Positions 27,077 to 34,981 of a stretch of 64,000 bases of DNA are shown here, in pieces. The stretch's first letter is position 1, and the number at the start of each line of letters is the position of its first letter. Source of the DNA: Arthrobacter sp. ISL-95 (lineage in GTDB: Bacteria; Actinomycetota; Actinomycetes; Actinomycetales; Micrococcaceae); the NCBI RefSeq assembly GCF_018613695.1, contig NZ_JAGGPR010000016.1, positions 1 to 64,000 on the forward strand, given 5' to 3'. The notes below the pieces were generated by a model, which saw only the letters and a list, made by a program, of their open reading frames with translations, was not told the origin of the DNA and did not search any database. A program made the position numbers and the translations under genes.

Positions 27077-27400
27077 ATGCCACGGATCACGCAGCCTCAC
27101 GACGACGCCTGGTCGCCTGACGTTGAAGACGCCGTGGCGACGTTCGGGAACCGCTCACGGAACGAAATTCTGAGGTTTCTGACGGCAAATGGTCCTGCGT
27201 CCAGAGGGGACATCGTCGCAGCCGTCAGCGCTGGCGAGCCCAGCGTAGCCAAACACCTCATCGCACTTGAACAGGTCGGCGCCATTGAGGTCGATGTGGA
27301 GGCTGGGCGGCGTCACGGCCGCTCCCCCCGCTACGCGGCCAATCCTGCCCGCATCAAGGAGTTGCTGGACGCCCATCTCCGGTATGTCTTGGAGGAGTAG
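27077..27400 (+). CDS. ArsR-like winged-helix regulator
   Basis: Encodes 107 residues from ATG 27077; ATG 27053 would add eight. The winged helix is clear: NRSRNEILRFLTANGPASRGDIVAAVSAG, then PSVAKHLIALEQVGAIEVD. There are no ArsR metal-binding cysteines. It is transcribed away from the sigma-like gene across the A+T-rich repeats and may repress it. Its end overlaps the convergent EspR-like gene by 47 bp. The protein at 28037 has the same fold (NRTRSQILRFLIRSGP), so the two are probably paralogues. Confidence 0.7.
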   Translation: MPRITQPHDDAWSPDVEDAVATFGNRSRNEILRFLTANGPASRGDIVAAVSAGEPSVAKHLIALEQVGAIEVDVEAGRRHGRSPRYAANPARIKELLDAHLRYVLEE

Positions 27401-27860
27401 CCGCGGCACGCTCCCCATTCGGGTGCAAGTCGATGTCTTTGTTCAGATACTCGGAGATTGCGCGAAGCGTCTCCGGCGAGACGTCCCCGAGCGTCCTAGC
27501 AGCGAATGACTTCACCCGGGCTGCCCTCAGAGACTTTACAAACTCCAGCTGCGAGTCGATGCGTTCGGGAACGTCGCCTTCGACGCCGTTCAGCAAATAG
27601 GAGGGATCGACGTCGAACATCTCGCAGATAGCGGAAAGCAGCTGCGGATCGCTCACCAGGCGGCCTGTTCCATCCTTCATGTAGAACCATCTGGCTCTGG
27701 AGATCTTGACGCCTCGATCCCGGAGGCCGGCTTCAATCTCCCTAAAGGTGACCGGTGATCCCCTCTCGGCCACAACGACGTCGAGCAGCAGATTTAGCCG
27801 GCGGGCAAGGGTCGCTTGTGGTGACAACTCGCCGTTGCGGCTGGCGTCTTTTGCCGGCAT
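27354..27860 (-). CDS. EspR-like helix-turn-helix regulator (copy 1)
   Basis: Encodes 168 residues. The layout matches EspR of mycobacteria: LARRLNLLLDVV, FREIEAGLRDRGVKISRARWFYMKDGTG (helix-turn-helix with the xWxYMKxG turn), SAICEMFDVDPSYLLNG, then a helical dimerisation tail with SLRAARVKSFAARTLGDVSPETLRAI. The protein at 29483 has the same arrangement and many identical positions, so the two arose by duplication. The start follows from the palindrome-bearing gap 27861-28036, a likely shared operator region. Confidence 0.75.
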   Translation of the reverse strand: MPAKDASRNGELSPQATLARRLNLLLDVVVAERGSPVTFREIEAGLRDRGVKISRARWFYMKDGTGRLVSDPQLLSAICEMFDVDPSYLLNGVEGDVPERIDSQLEFVKSLRAARVKSFAARTLGDVSPETLRAISEYLNKDIDLHPNGERAAATPPRHTGDGRPATP

Positions 27861-27983
27861 ACTCCACTGCCTCGTTCCGATAGAAATACTGCTGCGTTGC
27901 CATCAGTATTCCGCGAGCGCAGTGACTAAACAATCAACCCCACCTTGAATCTAGTCCGCTGCCTCCATGAGGCGTATCATGAT

Positions 27984-28003
27984 GCTGTAGACCCGTCTAC
28001 AGC
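27984..28003. promoter_or_regulatory. perfect 20-bp palindrome, probable operator
   Basis: GCTGTAGAC, a CC centre and GTCTACAGC form a perfect dyad in the gap between the divergent EspR-like gene (start 27860) and ArsR-like gene (start 28037). A dimeric regulator encoded on either side could bind it and control both. Confidence 0.6.
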
Positions 28004-28036
28004 TAGCAGCCTCCACAATCGTGAGCCTTGGTTTGA

Positions 28037-28321
28037 ATGTCGACATCCATCTTGATGAACCGAACACGGAGCCAGATCCTTCGCTTCCTCATCAGAAGTG
28101 GGCCATCGTCCCCTAGCGTTTTGGCTTCCGGACTTCAGGCCTCTCGAGCAACGGTTCGGCGTCATCTCCTCGTCCTTGAGTCGGCTGGTTACGTTCAGGC
28201 TTTGGCTGACGAACGTTACTCCGCTCACGCCTCACTCGTCGAGTGTCAGCTCATTGACCTAGCGGCCGAGTACTCAGTGCAAGTGCCTCCTACGACTGCG
28301 CTCCCCCGTGTTCAGGACTAG
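28037..28321 (+). CDS. ArsR-like winged-helix regulator, short
   Basis: Encodes 94 residues: MNRTRSQILRFLIRSGP, SPSVLASGLQASRATVRRHL and VLESAGYVQA form the three helices and start of a wing. It resembles the gene at 27077. The stop overlaps the end of the convergent hydrolase gene by four bases. The C-terminus is short and carries no ligand-binding feature. Likely role: local repressor using the palindrome 34 bp upstream. Confidence 0.65.
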   Translation: MSTSILMNRTRSQILRFLIRSGPSSPSVLASGLQASRATVRRHLLVLESAGYVQALADERYSAHASLVECQLIDLAAEYSVQVPPTTALPRVQD

Positions 28322-29505
28322 AGCCAGCCAGCGGGACCGTGGAACCACTCCTCAACCGATCGCTCCCACTTTTCGGAGTCGATATTCCACTCCAGAGAGT
28401 GGCCCACAGATTTAAACTCCACCAATTTGACTAGGTCGGGCCTCAGACTGGCAGCTTTCTTGGATGCTTCGACGGGCGTTGTGTCGTCCTTCTCTCCATG
28501 GAGCACGAGGACCGGATTGTCCAGTTCAGTTGCTCGCGCCAGCCAATCCAGGGAATCGAGACGTATGGGTTCAGCAAGGCCCGTCACCCACCGGAGGGCC
28601 TTGGATCGAAGAATGGTGAAGCCCAGGCGCACAAGTGGCCGAGGAAGTCCGGCCGCCTTGGCGTTCGCTGCCAGGGTCGTTCGCCAGTCGAAGACTGGCG
28701 CGTCGAGAACCATTCCGGCTACTCGCGAGGAATTCGGCGACAGGGCCGCCGCTTGAAGGGCGATGGAAGCGCCCAGTGACCACCCAAAAAGGACAAGGCG
28801 TTCAGCGCCGTTGGAAATGGCGTAGTTGATGCCGGCCTCGACGTCGCGCCACTCGCCTTGGCCAAGGCTGTAGCGGCCATCGTACGACGGCGGCGCGTCG
28901 CCGTCGTTGCGGAACGAGACAACCAGCGACGTCAGTCCCAGACGCCTCGCGACCGGTATGCCGCGAAGCGTGCCGGCTCTTTTGCCGCCCATGCCGTGGA
29001 TGTGGATGGCCCATCCGCCGGATGGGTTGACACCGGCGACTGGATCGAATTTCCAAGCCGGGGCGACACCATTCTCAACGGGAATCAGAACGTCTTGGTA
29101 CGGCAGGCCGAGTTGGTCCGGTTCCGAGTAAACGTACCCACTCCAGATACCTGCCTCGGCATGTTCGAGGTTGCCAGAGTCCACTCGCTCAACCGTCCGG
29201 GTTACTGTCCTTCGGCCGGGGTTGGACTCGACGACCGGTCCTAGGCATGCATGGCCGGTCCCCTGCTCATACCAAAAGCTATATCGTCCCGTCGCTCTAG
29301 TTTGTTCAGTAGCGGGAAGTTCGATCTGCAAAGATCCGTCCCTGTCAGTGTGCACGGCCCTTACGACCAAATCCTCACGACGGCTATATTTCGGCACAAC
29401 AACTTGACGAGCGAAGTACGCTGCGCCGGCGACGCCTGCAAGCAAAGCCACGGAGGCAGCAAGACCTCCAACCTCCAAGGCCCTACGACTGGTTGCTGTC
29501 GGCAT
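28318..29505 (-). CDS. membrane-anchored alpha/beta hydrolase
   Basis: Encodes 395 residues. An N-terminal hydrophobic segment (about 12-32, GGLAASVALLAGVAGAAYFA) suggests export or anchoring. The hydrolase fold starts near residue 165 with HIHGMGGKRAGT (oxyanion region), the nucleophile in LFGWSLGAS, an Asp in LHGEKDDTTP and the catalytic His in KSVGHSLEW. The triad is complete. It overlaps the EspR-like gene upstream by 23 bases, so it is the last gene of the ImmA–membrane protein–EspR-like operon. Substrate unknown. Confidence 0.8.
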   Translation of the reverse strand: MPTATSRRALEVGGLAASVALLAGVAGAAYFARQVVVPKYSRREDLVVRAVHTDRDGSLQIELPATEQTRATGRYSFWYEQGTGHACLGPVVESNPGRRTVTRTVERVDSGNLEHAEAGIWSGYVYSEPDQLGLPYQDVLIPVENGVAPAWKFDPVAGVNPSGGWAIHIHGMGGKRAGTLRGIPVARRLGLTSLVVSFRNDGDAPPSYDGRYSLGQGEWRDVEAGINYAISNGAERLVLFGWSLGASIALQAAALSPNSSRVAGMVLDAPVFDWRTTLAANAKAAGLPRPLVRLGFTILRSKALRWVTGLAEPIRLDSLDWLARATELDNPVLVLHGEKDDTTPVEASKKAASLRPDLVKLVEFKSVGHSLEWNIDSEKWERSVEEWFHGPAGWL

Positions 29506-29941
29506 CGCCCACCCCCTGGGCCCTCTTGCGTTCGTCGATCACTTGGCGGAGCTTCACCAGGGTTTCCGGAGAGATCCCCTGCAACTGACGAGCGGCGAAG
29601 CTCCGCACACGTGACTCACGCAGGGTACGAAGAAGTTCCAGCTGAGCTTCTACAAGCTTTGGTATCTCGCCGGCATCGTACAAGAGGTAATCACGGTCCA
29701 CTCCAAAGAACTCTGCAAGGTTACGAAGCAGCATGGGATCGGTTGCCAGCGAGCTATCTCCGCTTCGCATGTAGGCCCAGCGGGAGCGGGAAAGTGGTGT
29801 GCCACGCTGAGTCATGTGCCGATTGATCTCGGGGTATGTCAATGCCTCCGACCCCTCGGCCTCATAGAGGTCAAGGAGAAGGTTAAGCTTTCGCGCCAAT
29901 CTCGTTTGAGGGGTTTCGGTGGGACTGGCATCATCCGTCAT
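29483..29941 (-). CDS. EspR-like helix-turn-helix regulator (copy 2)
   Basis: Encodes 152 residues: RLARKLNLLLDLY, YPEINRHMTQRGTPLSRSRW, AYMRSGDSS, LAEFFGVDRDYLLYD and RVRSFAARQLQGISPETLVKL follow the EspR plan, including the C-terminal helical part. The same blocks occur in order in the 27354 gene. It overlaps the membrane-protein gene upstream (ATGA). With an ImmA/IrrE protease two genes upstream, it is the obvious candidate target of proteolytic derepression, as ImmR is of ImmA in ICEBs1; that link is inferred. Confidence 0.75.
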   Translation of the reverse strand: MTDDASPTETPQTRLARKLNLLLDLYEAEGSEALTYPEINRHMTQRGTPLSRSRWAYMRSGDSSLATDPMLLRNLAEFFGVDRDYLLYDAGEIPKLVEAQLELLRTLRESRVRSFAARQLQGISPETLVKLRQVIDERKRAQGVGDADSNQS

Positions 29942-30954
29942 AGCGCCCGCTCCCCATTCCGTCTACGAACTGGAACTTGGCGCACGAAGGGCCCCGCCAG
30001 GTAGTTCTCCGCGGCGTTCAAGACATTGAGGTCGTGGATGTCCAAGGAGCTGCCTAGACCGGGCTCGACTAACAGCGCGTCCTGTACTTCAACAAGCATC
30101 CGATGGAGTCTTTTGGCCCGGTCCTGTTGCGTGACCATCTCGGTGCCTCGCAAGAGCCGAACGTCTTGCCGTTTCTTGGTCGTCTTTTCCCATATTTTCG
30201 TGAGATCGCTAGCGAGCTCCTCTTCGGTCGCGGATTGCTTACGGCCGAGAACTCGATGCGCCACGGGCGGGATGGCCAGACCAACGCACAAGAAGACCAT
30301 GGCTGCAACGAATGCCGCATCATAAACAGGCGAGACAGAACGCATGGCATTCAAGCGGCCTTGTAGGTGCAGAACGTCCATCACCAGCACCAGGATTACA
30401 AGGAAAACGGCAAAGGCACAGCCAACCCCGATGAGAGTGAACGATGCGCGGAAGTACGGCCTCAACATGTCGCCGCGGAACCGTAAACATGTAATGCCGG
30501 TAACACTTACCACGAAGCCGATGTACAGGAACTGGACGGATGAATAGAGGGCGGCAGGCCACTGATTGCCGTAATCCAACATGAAGCGAGTGGAACTGCC
30601 CTGAGTGACGATGGCACTGAAGCTGGCTGCAAGGCCCGCAATCACGGCGGCCAGGAGGAGTATGCCAGCCCTGTGTCGTTTCTCGACCGTCTCGTCTGGC
30701 GTCGCCGCACGAATGATTGCTCGCGCGAGGAAGTAGATCCCAACGACCATACAGACGTTGGCCAATAGGTCAACGAAGTTGCGACCACCAAGTGCGGAGT
30801 CCAAGCCCACATAGATCTGATCGATGTTCAGCGTCAGTGCGACTGAAATCGTCATGGCTGCCGTCAGCACGCTGTGGTCGCGGCGTCGCCATAGTCCAGG
30901 CAGGAGGCAAATGACGAGTAGCCAGATCAAAGCTGCGGCCACAATCTGGATCAT
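29938..30954 (-). CDS. MAB_1171c-type polytopic membrane protein
   Basis: Encodes 338 residues with seven hydrophobic segments in the first 235, followed by a cytosolic tail of about 100 residues rich in charged helices (TEEELASDLTKIWEKTTKKRQ and onward). This is the architecture of the MAB_1171c family of putative transporters, which often sit beside ImmA/IrrE and helix-turn-helix genes in Actinobacteria. It overlaps both neighbours by four bases. It could be a membrane sensor for the operon. No transport function is shown by the sequence. Confidence 0.7.
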   Translation of the reverse strand: MIQIVAAALIWLLVICLLPGLWRRRDHSVLTAAMTISVALTLNIDQIYVGLDSALGGRNFVDLLANVCMVVGIYFLARAIIRAATPDETVEKRHRAGILLLAAVIAGLAASFSAIVTQGSSTRFMLDYGNQWPAALYSSVQFLYIGFVVSVTGITCLRFRGDMLRPYFRASFTLIGVGCAFAVFLVILVLVMDVLHLQGRLNAMRSVSPVYDAAFVAAMVFLCVGLAIPPVAHRVLGRKQSATEEELASDLTKIWEKTTKKRQDVRLLRGTEMVTQQDRAKRLHRMLVEVQDALLVEPGLGSSLDIHDLNVLNAAENYLAGPFVRQVPVRRRNGERAL

Positions 30955-31442
30955 TCGAAAACCCTCTCGAACGATCTTGGCTCCCTGTCGCTGTTCCTGA
31001 TTGCAGCTGCGAAGAGATCCGCAAGCGATTCCGCGGCTGCTTCCAGATCATCAGTGAAACTGCTCCGGGCAAGGACGCGTGAGACAAGCCCCACGGGAAG
31101 GTTCGGGAAGAGGACATCTATATAGTCCGCCGGTACGACAAGTTCGTCGTGCCTCAGGACCATGTGTCCCAACTCGTGAAGGACGAACTGTTGCCGGTGC
31201 AGCCCAGAAGGACTAATGGCATGCAGGATGATTTCAACTTCGTCCGTGGAAAGCCAGAGGCCACAGATAGAGCCACCGTTCAGAGCTCCGGCCGCTTCGA
31301 TTTGTATGGGACGATGCCTGACACCCTCGACCACCTTCACCAGACGCTCCAGGCTCAGATGAGTCGGAAGCTCCAAGGAGTCGAAGGCACTAGCAGCGCG
31401 TTCCGCCGGAGATTGTCCTGAGGGATATGAGTCGTTGTTCAT
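30951..31442 (-). CDS. ImmA/IrrE family metallopeptidase
   Basis: Encodes 163 residues. The zinc site FVLHELGHMVLRHDE (about residues 86-100) is the HExxH motif of the family, with a likely third ligand in the later acidic helix (AAAESLADLFAA). Members such as ImmA cleave a repressor and trigger induction of mobile elements or stress genes. It is the first gene of a four-gene minus-strand operon with ATGA overlaps. A perfect 20-bp palindrome lies about 95 bp before its start. Confidence 0.85.
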   Translation of the reverse strand: MNNDSYPSGQSPAERAASAFDSLELPTHLSLERLVKVVEGVRHRPIQIEAAGALNGGSICGLWLSTDEVEIILHAISPSGLHRQQFVLHELGHMVLRHDELVVPADYIDVLFPNLPVGLVSRVLARSSFTDDLEAAAESLADLFAAAIRNSDREPRSFERVFE

Positions 31443-31536
31443 GGCATCCCCAGTGATGGGTTCCCTTGGTTCGTTGTGCTTCTATGCGGACGGAGCTAGC
31501 ACCGCACTCGAACCCTCAAATCAATTGAACGCCAAA

Positions 31537-31556
31537 GCTCTGGACATGTCCAGAGC
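31537..31556. promoter_or_regulatory. perfect 20-bp palindrome, probable operator
   Basis: GCTCTGGACA and TGTCCAGAGC form an uninterrupted dyad between the divergent immA-like gene (start 31442) and excisionase-like gene (start 31664). It differs from the palindrome at 27984, so a different regulator probably binds here; one of the two EspR-like proteins is a candidate. Confidence 0.6.
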
Positions 31557-31663
31557 GTGAGGCGCGTCCTGTCCTGTCGATGTCCTCGCGGGCTCTGCGT
31601 CATGCGCTTGACCATAGAAATCGGCATGGAGAGTTAGATGGCTACCATTTGAGCGGATTTTTC

Positions 31664-31936
31664 ATGGACCTTGAATTCTTCGAACCCTCCGAGGCCGCGG
31701 CCCTTATGCGGTGTAGTGAAGGCTGGCTCCGCGACGGCGCCGCTTCAGGTCGCTTTCCGCATGCCTGCTGGGGTAAAGGAAAAATCGTTTTCACGTCGGC
31801 GCATATTGCTGAGATAGCCAGGCTAAGCGAAGTGCTTCCATCGCCCCGCGGAGCATCCGTTACTCAGAACCCCAAGGCTGTCAGTACTCGCCTAATCGGC
31901 ACCCGGGCTCGGGCAAAGCTCAAAACTGGAGGATAG
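31664..31936 (+). CDS. excisionase-like helix-turn-helix protein
   Basis: Encodes 90 residues from ATG 31664; the open frame starts at 31580, but the added 28 residues look non-coding. FFEPSEAAALMRCSEGWLRD is a MerR/Xis-type winged-helix start, followed by GRFPHACWGKGKIVFTSAHI (wing and second helix). The tail is basic. Proteins of this kind serve as excisionases or small regulators in integrated elements. It lies 105 bp before the STAND-like gene; the integrase is convergent beyond it. Confidence 0.6.
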   Translation: MDLEFFEPSEAAALMRCSEGWLRDGAASGRFPHACWGKGKIVFTSAHIAEIARLSEVLPSPRGASVTQNPKAVSTRLIGTRARAKLKTGG

Positions 31937-32040
31937 GGTCGGCTGGTTGGACCAAACAGAAATCCTCCCTTCACAAACAGCCACACGGGTCGACCGCGCG
32001 TCGTGTAGCTTCCACAACCACAGTCCAGCAATATCAGAGG

Positions 32041-34821
32041 ATGAAATTCTACGGTCGAGAAGCTGAGCTGAGGCAACTATCAGTGAGCCAACGACGCTGC
32101 ATTGTCGTTCACGGCGACTCCGGGATCGGCAAATCGACCCTCTTACGACATGTCGCGATGAACGCCGCTGGCCGCCAGGTTCCAATCAACGTCGCTAACC
32201 TTCAGAGGGCTCCGGGGGCTATCCACCATGCGCTCATCGCCCAACTGGCTTCGGTCCTCGAGGTTCACGTTCAGAGCCGACCCGCAATAGACGACACACT
32301 TCAACTCCTCAAGGCTGCTGCCCTGCGTCTCGGGGCCGTGGGCGGCAAAGAACTAGCTCGCGTTGTCGCCGAAGAACTCCTCAACCTGCTGAAGGCCAAA
32401 TTGGGTCCCGATTTTGGGGAACCCATAGGAAAGGTCATAACCGAGATACTTCGGTCAGAAGATGAGAGCCTCCGCGGCAAGCTTGAAAACGCATCTGAGA
32501 TCGGAACTGCCGAGGTTGTTTTGGCCTTCGCAGAGGAGGTGACGAACATTACCCAGACAGACATGAGGTTGGTTCTTGACCGAGCGGAACGACTGACGGA
32601 TGCAGACCGGAGTATCCTCTTGGACTTGATCGAATTATTGCCGCAGAAAGTTCAGGTAATCGTTGGTCTAAGTACAAGCAAACAGTCAGATGTCCAGTTT
32701 CTGTCAGACATGATCCTCAGCGGTGCGGAGGCAGTGGCAGTAGAGGCGCTTCCTGTTCAAGTTATCCAAGAGTGGCTCAACGAAGCCGGGCTAACTCGAC
32801 CATCCGTAGATATTCTCCGCAGAGTCACCGCCGGCTACCCATTTTTCCTCGAACAAGCGATCTCACTCGTAAGTGCAGGTCAGAATGTCGAGGACCTGAG
32901 CCCGGGGGCCGCTTTTCAAGAACTCATGCGACTGTCGTGGAACACTCTAAGCCCCCTGGCAAAAACTGTGGGCCGAAAGCTTGCTTTGTTTCGGGACTGT
33001 CCGCCTGACAGTTTCATTGTCAAGCTTCTTGATATGGATCAACTGGCGTGGTCCGCAGTACGAGACGAGTTGGAGCTCACCCACATCTTCATCCGCGACG
33101 CCGCTGAATCATCATGGTTTCATGACCGACGGCGGGACATGATCTGGAAGACACTGATGGTGACCAGTGACCGGGCAGAGGCCGCCTCGACTGCGCTGAA
33201 CCGCCTAAGCAGCTGGCTCGAATCAGAACGTGATATTCCATCGTGGGCGATCGCCAGCATGCCTGACCTGTTGGCACAACCAAGTCTCCTTCAGAACTTG
33301 CCTCAGTCGTTCGTCAAGGTGACAGAACTGTCCACAGCAGGGCTGGCAGTGCTGTTGGGACTCCTGGAGCTGACCGAAAGATCAGAAAACCCAGAGTCAG
33401 CCTTCGTCGAGACCGCAACACTGCTCACATACGTTTCGCGTTTAGCCGAAATGGAGAGTGACCCCGTGGGCGCCTTGGAAGAGTTGCAGACCGCAAAGTT
33501 TGTTTACACACATTCCGAAGGCAGCCAGTCAATTACCACGACTACGCTTCCAGATGTCCTCACCTACATCGCGATATTGGGACGAATGACCACAGATTTC
33601 GGTCGGTGGCCGGTTCCTCGCTTGGCATCTCAGCTTTTCAACCAGTACTTTTCACCTTTGCTCAAGGGCTTCACTTTGGCTAACTTTGGTCTCGGCAGTC
33701 CAGCGCTTGCGACCGTTGCCGGGGAGACGCAGAAGGCGGCTGAACACAAGGCCTCTCTGCACGACACACTGTCCATGCCTTCCCTTGCCCTGACAGCGGA
33801 CTTAGAAGGTAGAACATTCTACTTGGGCGCTATCTTTAGTGCGGAAGAGGATCGAAATGATGCAATTGCTAGGCTTTCCGAGGCGGCGCAAGCGCTGGGT
33901 AGAGCAAACATCACTCTGAATCACGTTTTATCGGTTCCTACCAGAAGACTGCGCTCTCAACGTTTCAAAAGACTCCTCCGTCTGGGTAAAGTCGACACTC
34001 TTCCCGCCGAATCATACAACGCACTCACTGATATCGAACGGGCTGGAGTCCGACTGAGCGTCACAGAACTAGCACGTGGGATGATGAACGATCAGGAGCG
34101 AGGTGGATCCGGCCTAGAACGCTCCAGGGGCATCCTCATTGATGTCGAGAGCTCCTCAAGCTACCTCGAGGTCCATTTGATTGGGGACTCACCGCGTGCG
34201 GCCGAGATCAACATCAGGCAGGCTAAACTGACTCCCTTTAAGGATCCGCTCTTCATGTTCAAACTTAGAGGGGCAGGCTTCGTACAGGCGTCTGAACAAG
34301 TCGAGTCATTCCATGAAAGCCTTGGGTCACCCGCGAACCGTCAGAACCGAAATCCCGTCGAAGAGACCGTGGACGACATAACGAAACGTCTGGAGAAGTT
34401 CAATAGGCTCCTTTCGCCCGTACTGATCTCCTTCGACGAGATTGAGGATAGAGTTCGCGAATCACGCCAGGAAGTCATAGAAGACCTGAAGAGCCTGGCC
34501 ATCGCCGGATATTGTTCAGTTGAACATGTGAGTTCTGTTGAAAACGAAGAGCTTCGAATTTTGATTTCGCCTGCCGACGCTCCGTGGAACGGTGGTTATC
34601 ACGGAATACTCTTACGAAGACCCGGCAATGGTGATGCAATCACCGTGAACGTGCTTACTCAGTCTGAAGCCAAAGTTTTTAATGAGCTAGAAGAAACGGA
34701 GTCTCCGAGGTTGGAAGGATGGAGACAGGCGACGTATGCATTCGCGGATGATCTCGTTGCTGAGCTTTTAGGATACAAGTACGGTGATGTTCACATCCTA
34801 GTTCAGCACAAAGACAACTAG
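32041..34821 (+). CDS. large STAND-like P-loop NTPase, function unknown
   Basis: Encodes 926 residues. Walker A GDSGIGKS is at 25-32 and Walker B MRLVLDRAE at about 175-183; a winged-helix-like block with WFHDRRRDMIWKTL follows near 360. This is the AAA_16/STAND core found at the very N-terminus, so no separate effector domain precedes it. The remaining 550 residues (about 375-926) are not recognised: no repeats, nuclease motif or membrane segment is evident. The gene stands alone beside the integrase, a usual place for defence cargo, and is visibly more A+T-rich than the chromosomal genes. It may be an antiviral STAND protein, or a regulator. Confidence 0.65.
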   Translation: MKFYGREAELRQLSVSQRRCIVVHGDSGIGKSTLLRHVAMNAAGRQVPINVANLQRAPGAIHHALIAQLASVLEVHVQSRPAIDDTLQLLKAAALRLGAVGGKELARVVAEELLNLLKAKLGPDFGEPIGKVITEILRSEDESLRGKLENASEIGTAEVVLAFAEEVTNITQTDMRLVLDRAERLTDADRSILLDLIELLPQKVQVIVGLSTSKQSDVQFLSDMILSGAEAVAVEALPVQVIQEWLNEAGLTRPSVDILRRVTAGYPFFLEQAISLVSAGQNVEDLSPGAAFQELMRLSWNTLSPLAKTVGRKLALFRDCPPDSFIVKLLDMDQLAWSAVRDELELTHIFIRDAAESSWFHDRRRDMIWKTLMVTSDRAEAASTALNRLSSWLESERDIPSWAIASMPDLLAQPSLLQNLPQSFVKVTELSTAGLAVLLGLLELTERSENPESAFVETATLLTYVSRLAEMESDPVGALEELQTAKFVYTHSEGSQSITTTTLPDVLTYIAILGRMTTDFGRWPVPRLASQLFNQYFSPLLKGFTLANFGLGSPALATVAGETQKAAEHKASLHDTLSMPSLALTADLEGRTFYLGAIFSAEEDRNDAIARLSEAAQALGRANITLNHVLSVPTRRLRSQRFKRLLRLGKVDTLPAESYNALTDIERAGVRLSVTELARGMMNDQERGGSGLERSRGILIDVESSSSYLEVHLIGDSPRAAEINIRQAKLTPFKDPLFMFKLRGAGFVQASEQVESFHESLGSPANRQNRNPVEETVDDITKRLEKFNRLLSPVLISFDEIEDRVRESRQEVIEDLKSLAIAGYCSVEHVSSVENEELRILISPADAPWNGGYHGILLRRPGNGDAITVNVLTQSEAKVFNELEETESPRLEGWRQATYAFADDLVAELLGYKYGDVHILVQHKDN

Positions 34822-34924
34822 AGGCAAACACCCGGCCCTGACGATCCGCTGCTGGTATCGTCGACGTCCAAAGGGCCACATGGAGCAAGTGAAGCGTAGG
34901 GCTTTGCGTGACTCCTTTGACCGA

Positions 34925-34942
34925 CCCCGGAAGCTACCGGGG
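34925..34942. terminator. hairpin between convergent NTPase and integrase genes
   Basis: CCCCGG, loop AAGCTA, CCGGGG: a 6-bp G+C stem about 100 bp after the NTPase gene and 40 bp past the integrase stop. There is no long T-run, so termination is uncertain. Confidence 0.35.
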
Positions 34943-34981
34943 CGGTTGTCGAACAAACCGGGACTTAGTTGCACACCGGCT

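Noticed and set aside
31504..31515. GCACTCGAACCC, resembling the T-arm of tRNA-Leu, considered as an attachment core
   Set aside because: Only ten bases match and it lies inside the element.
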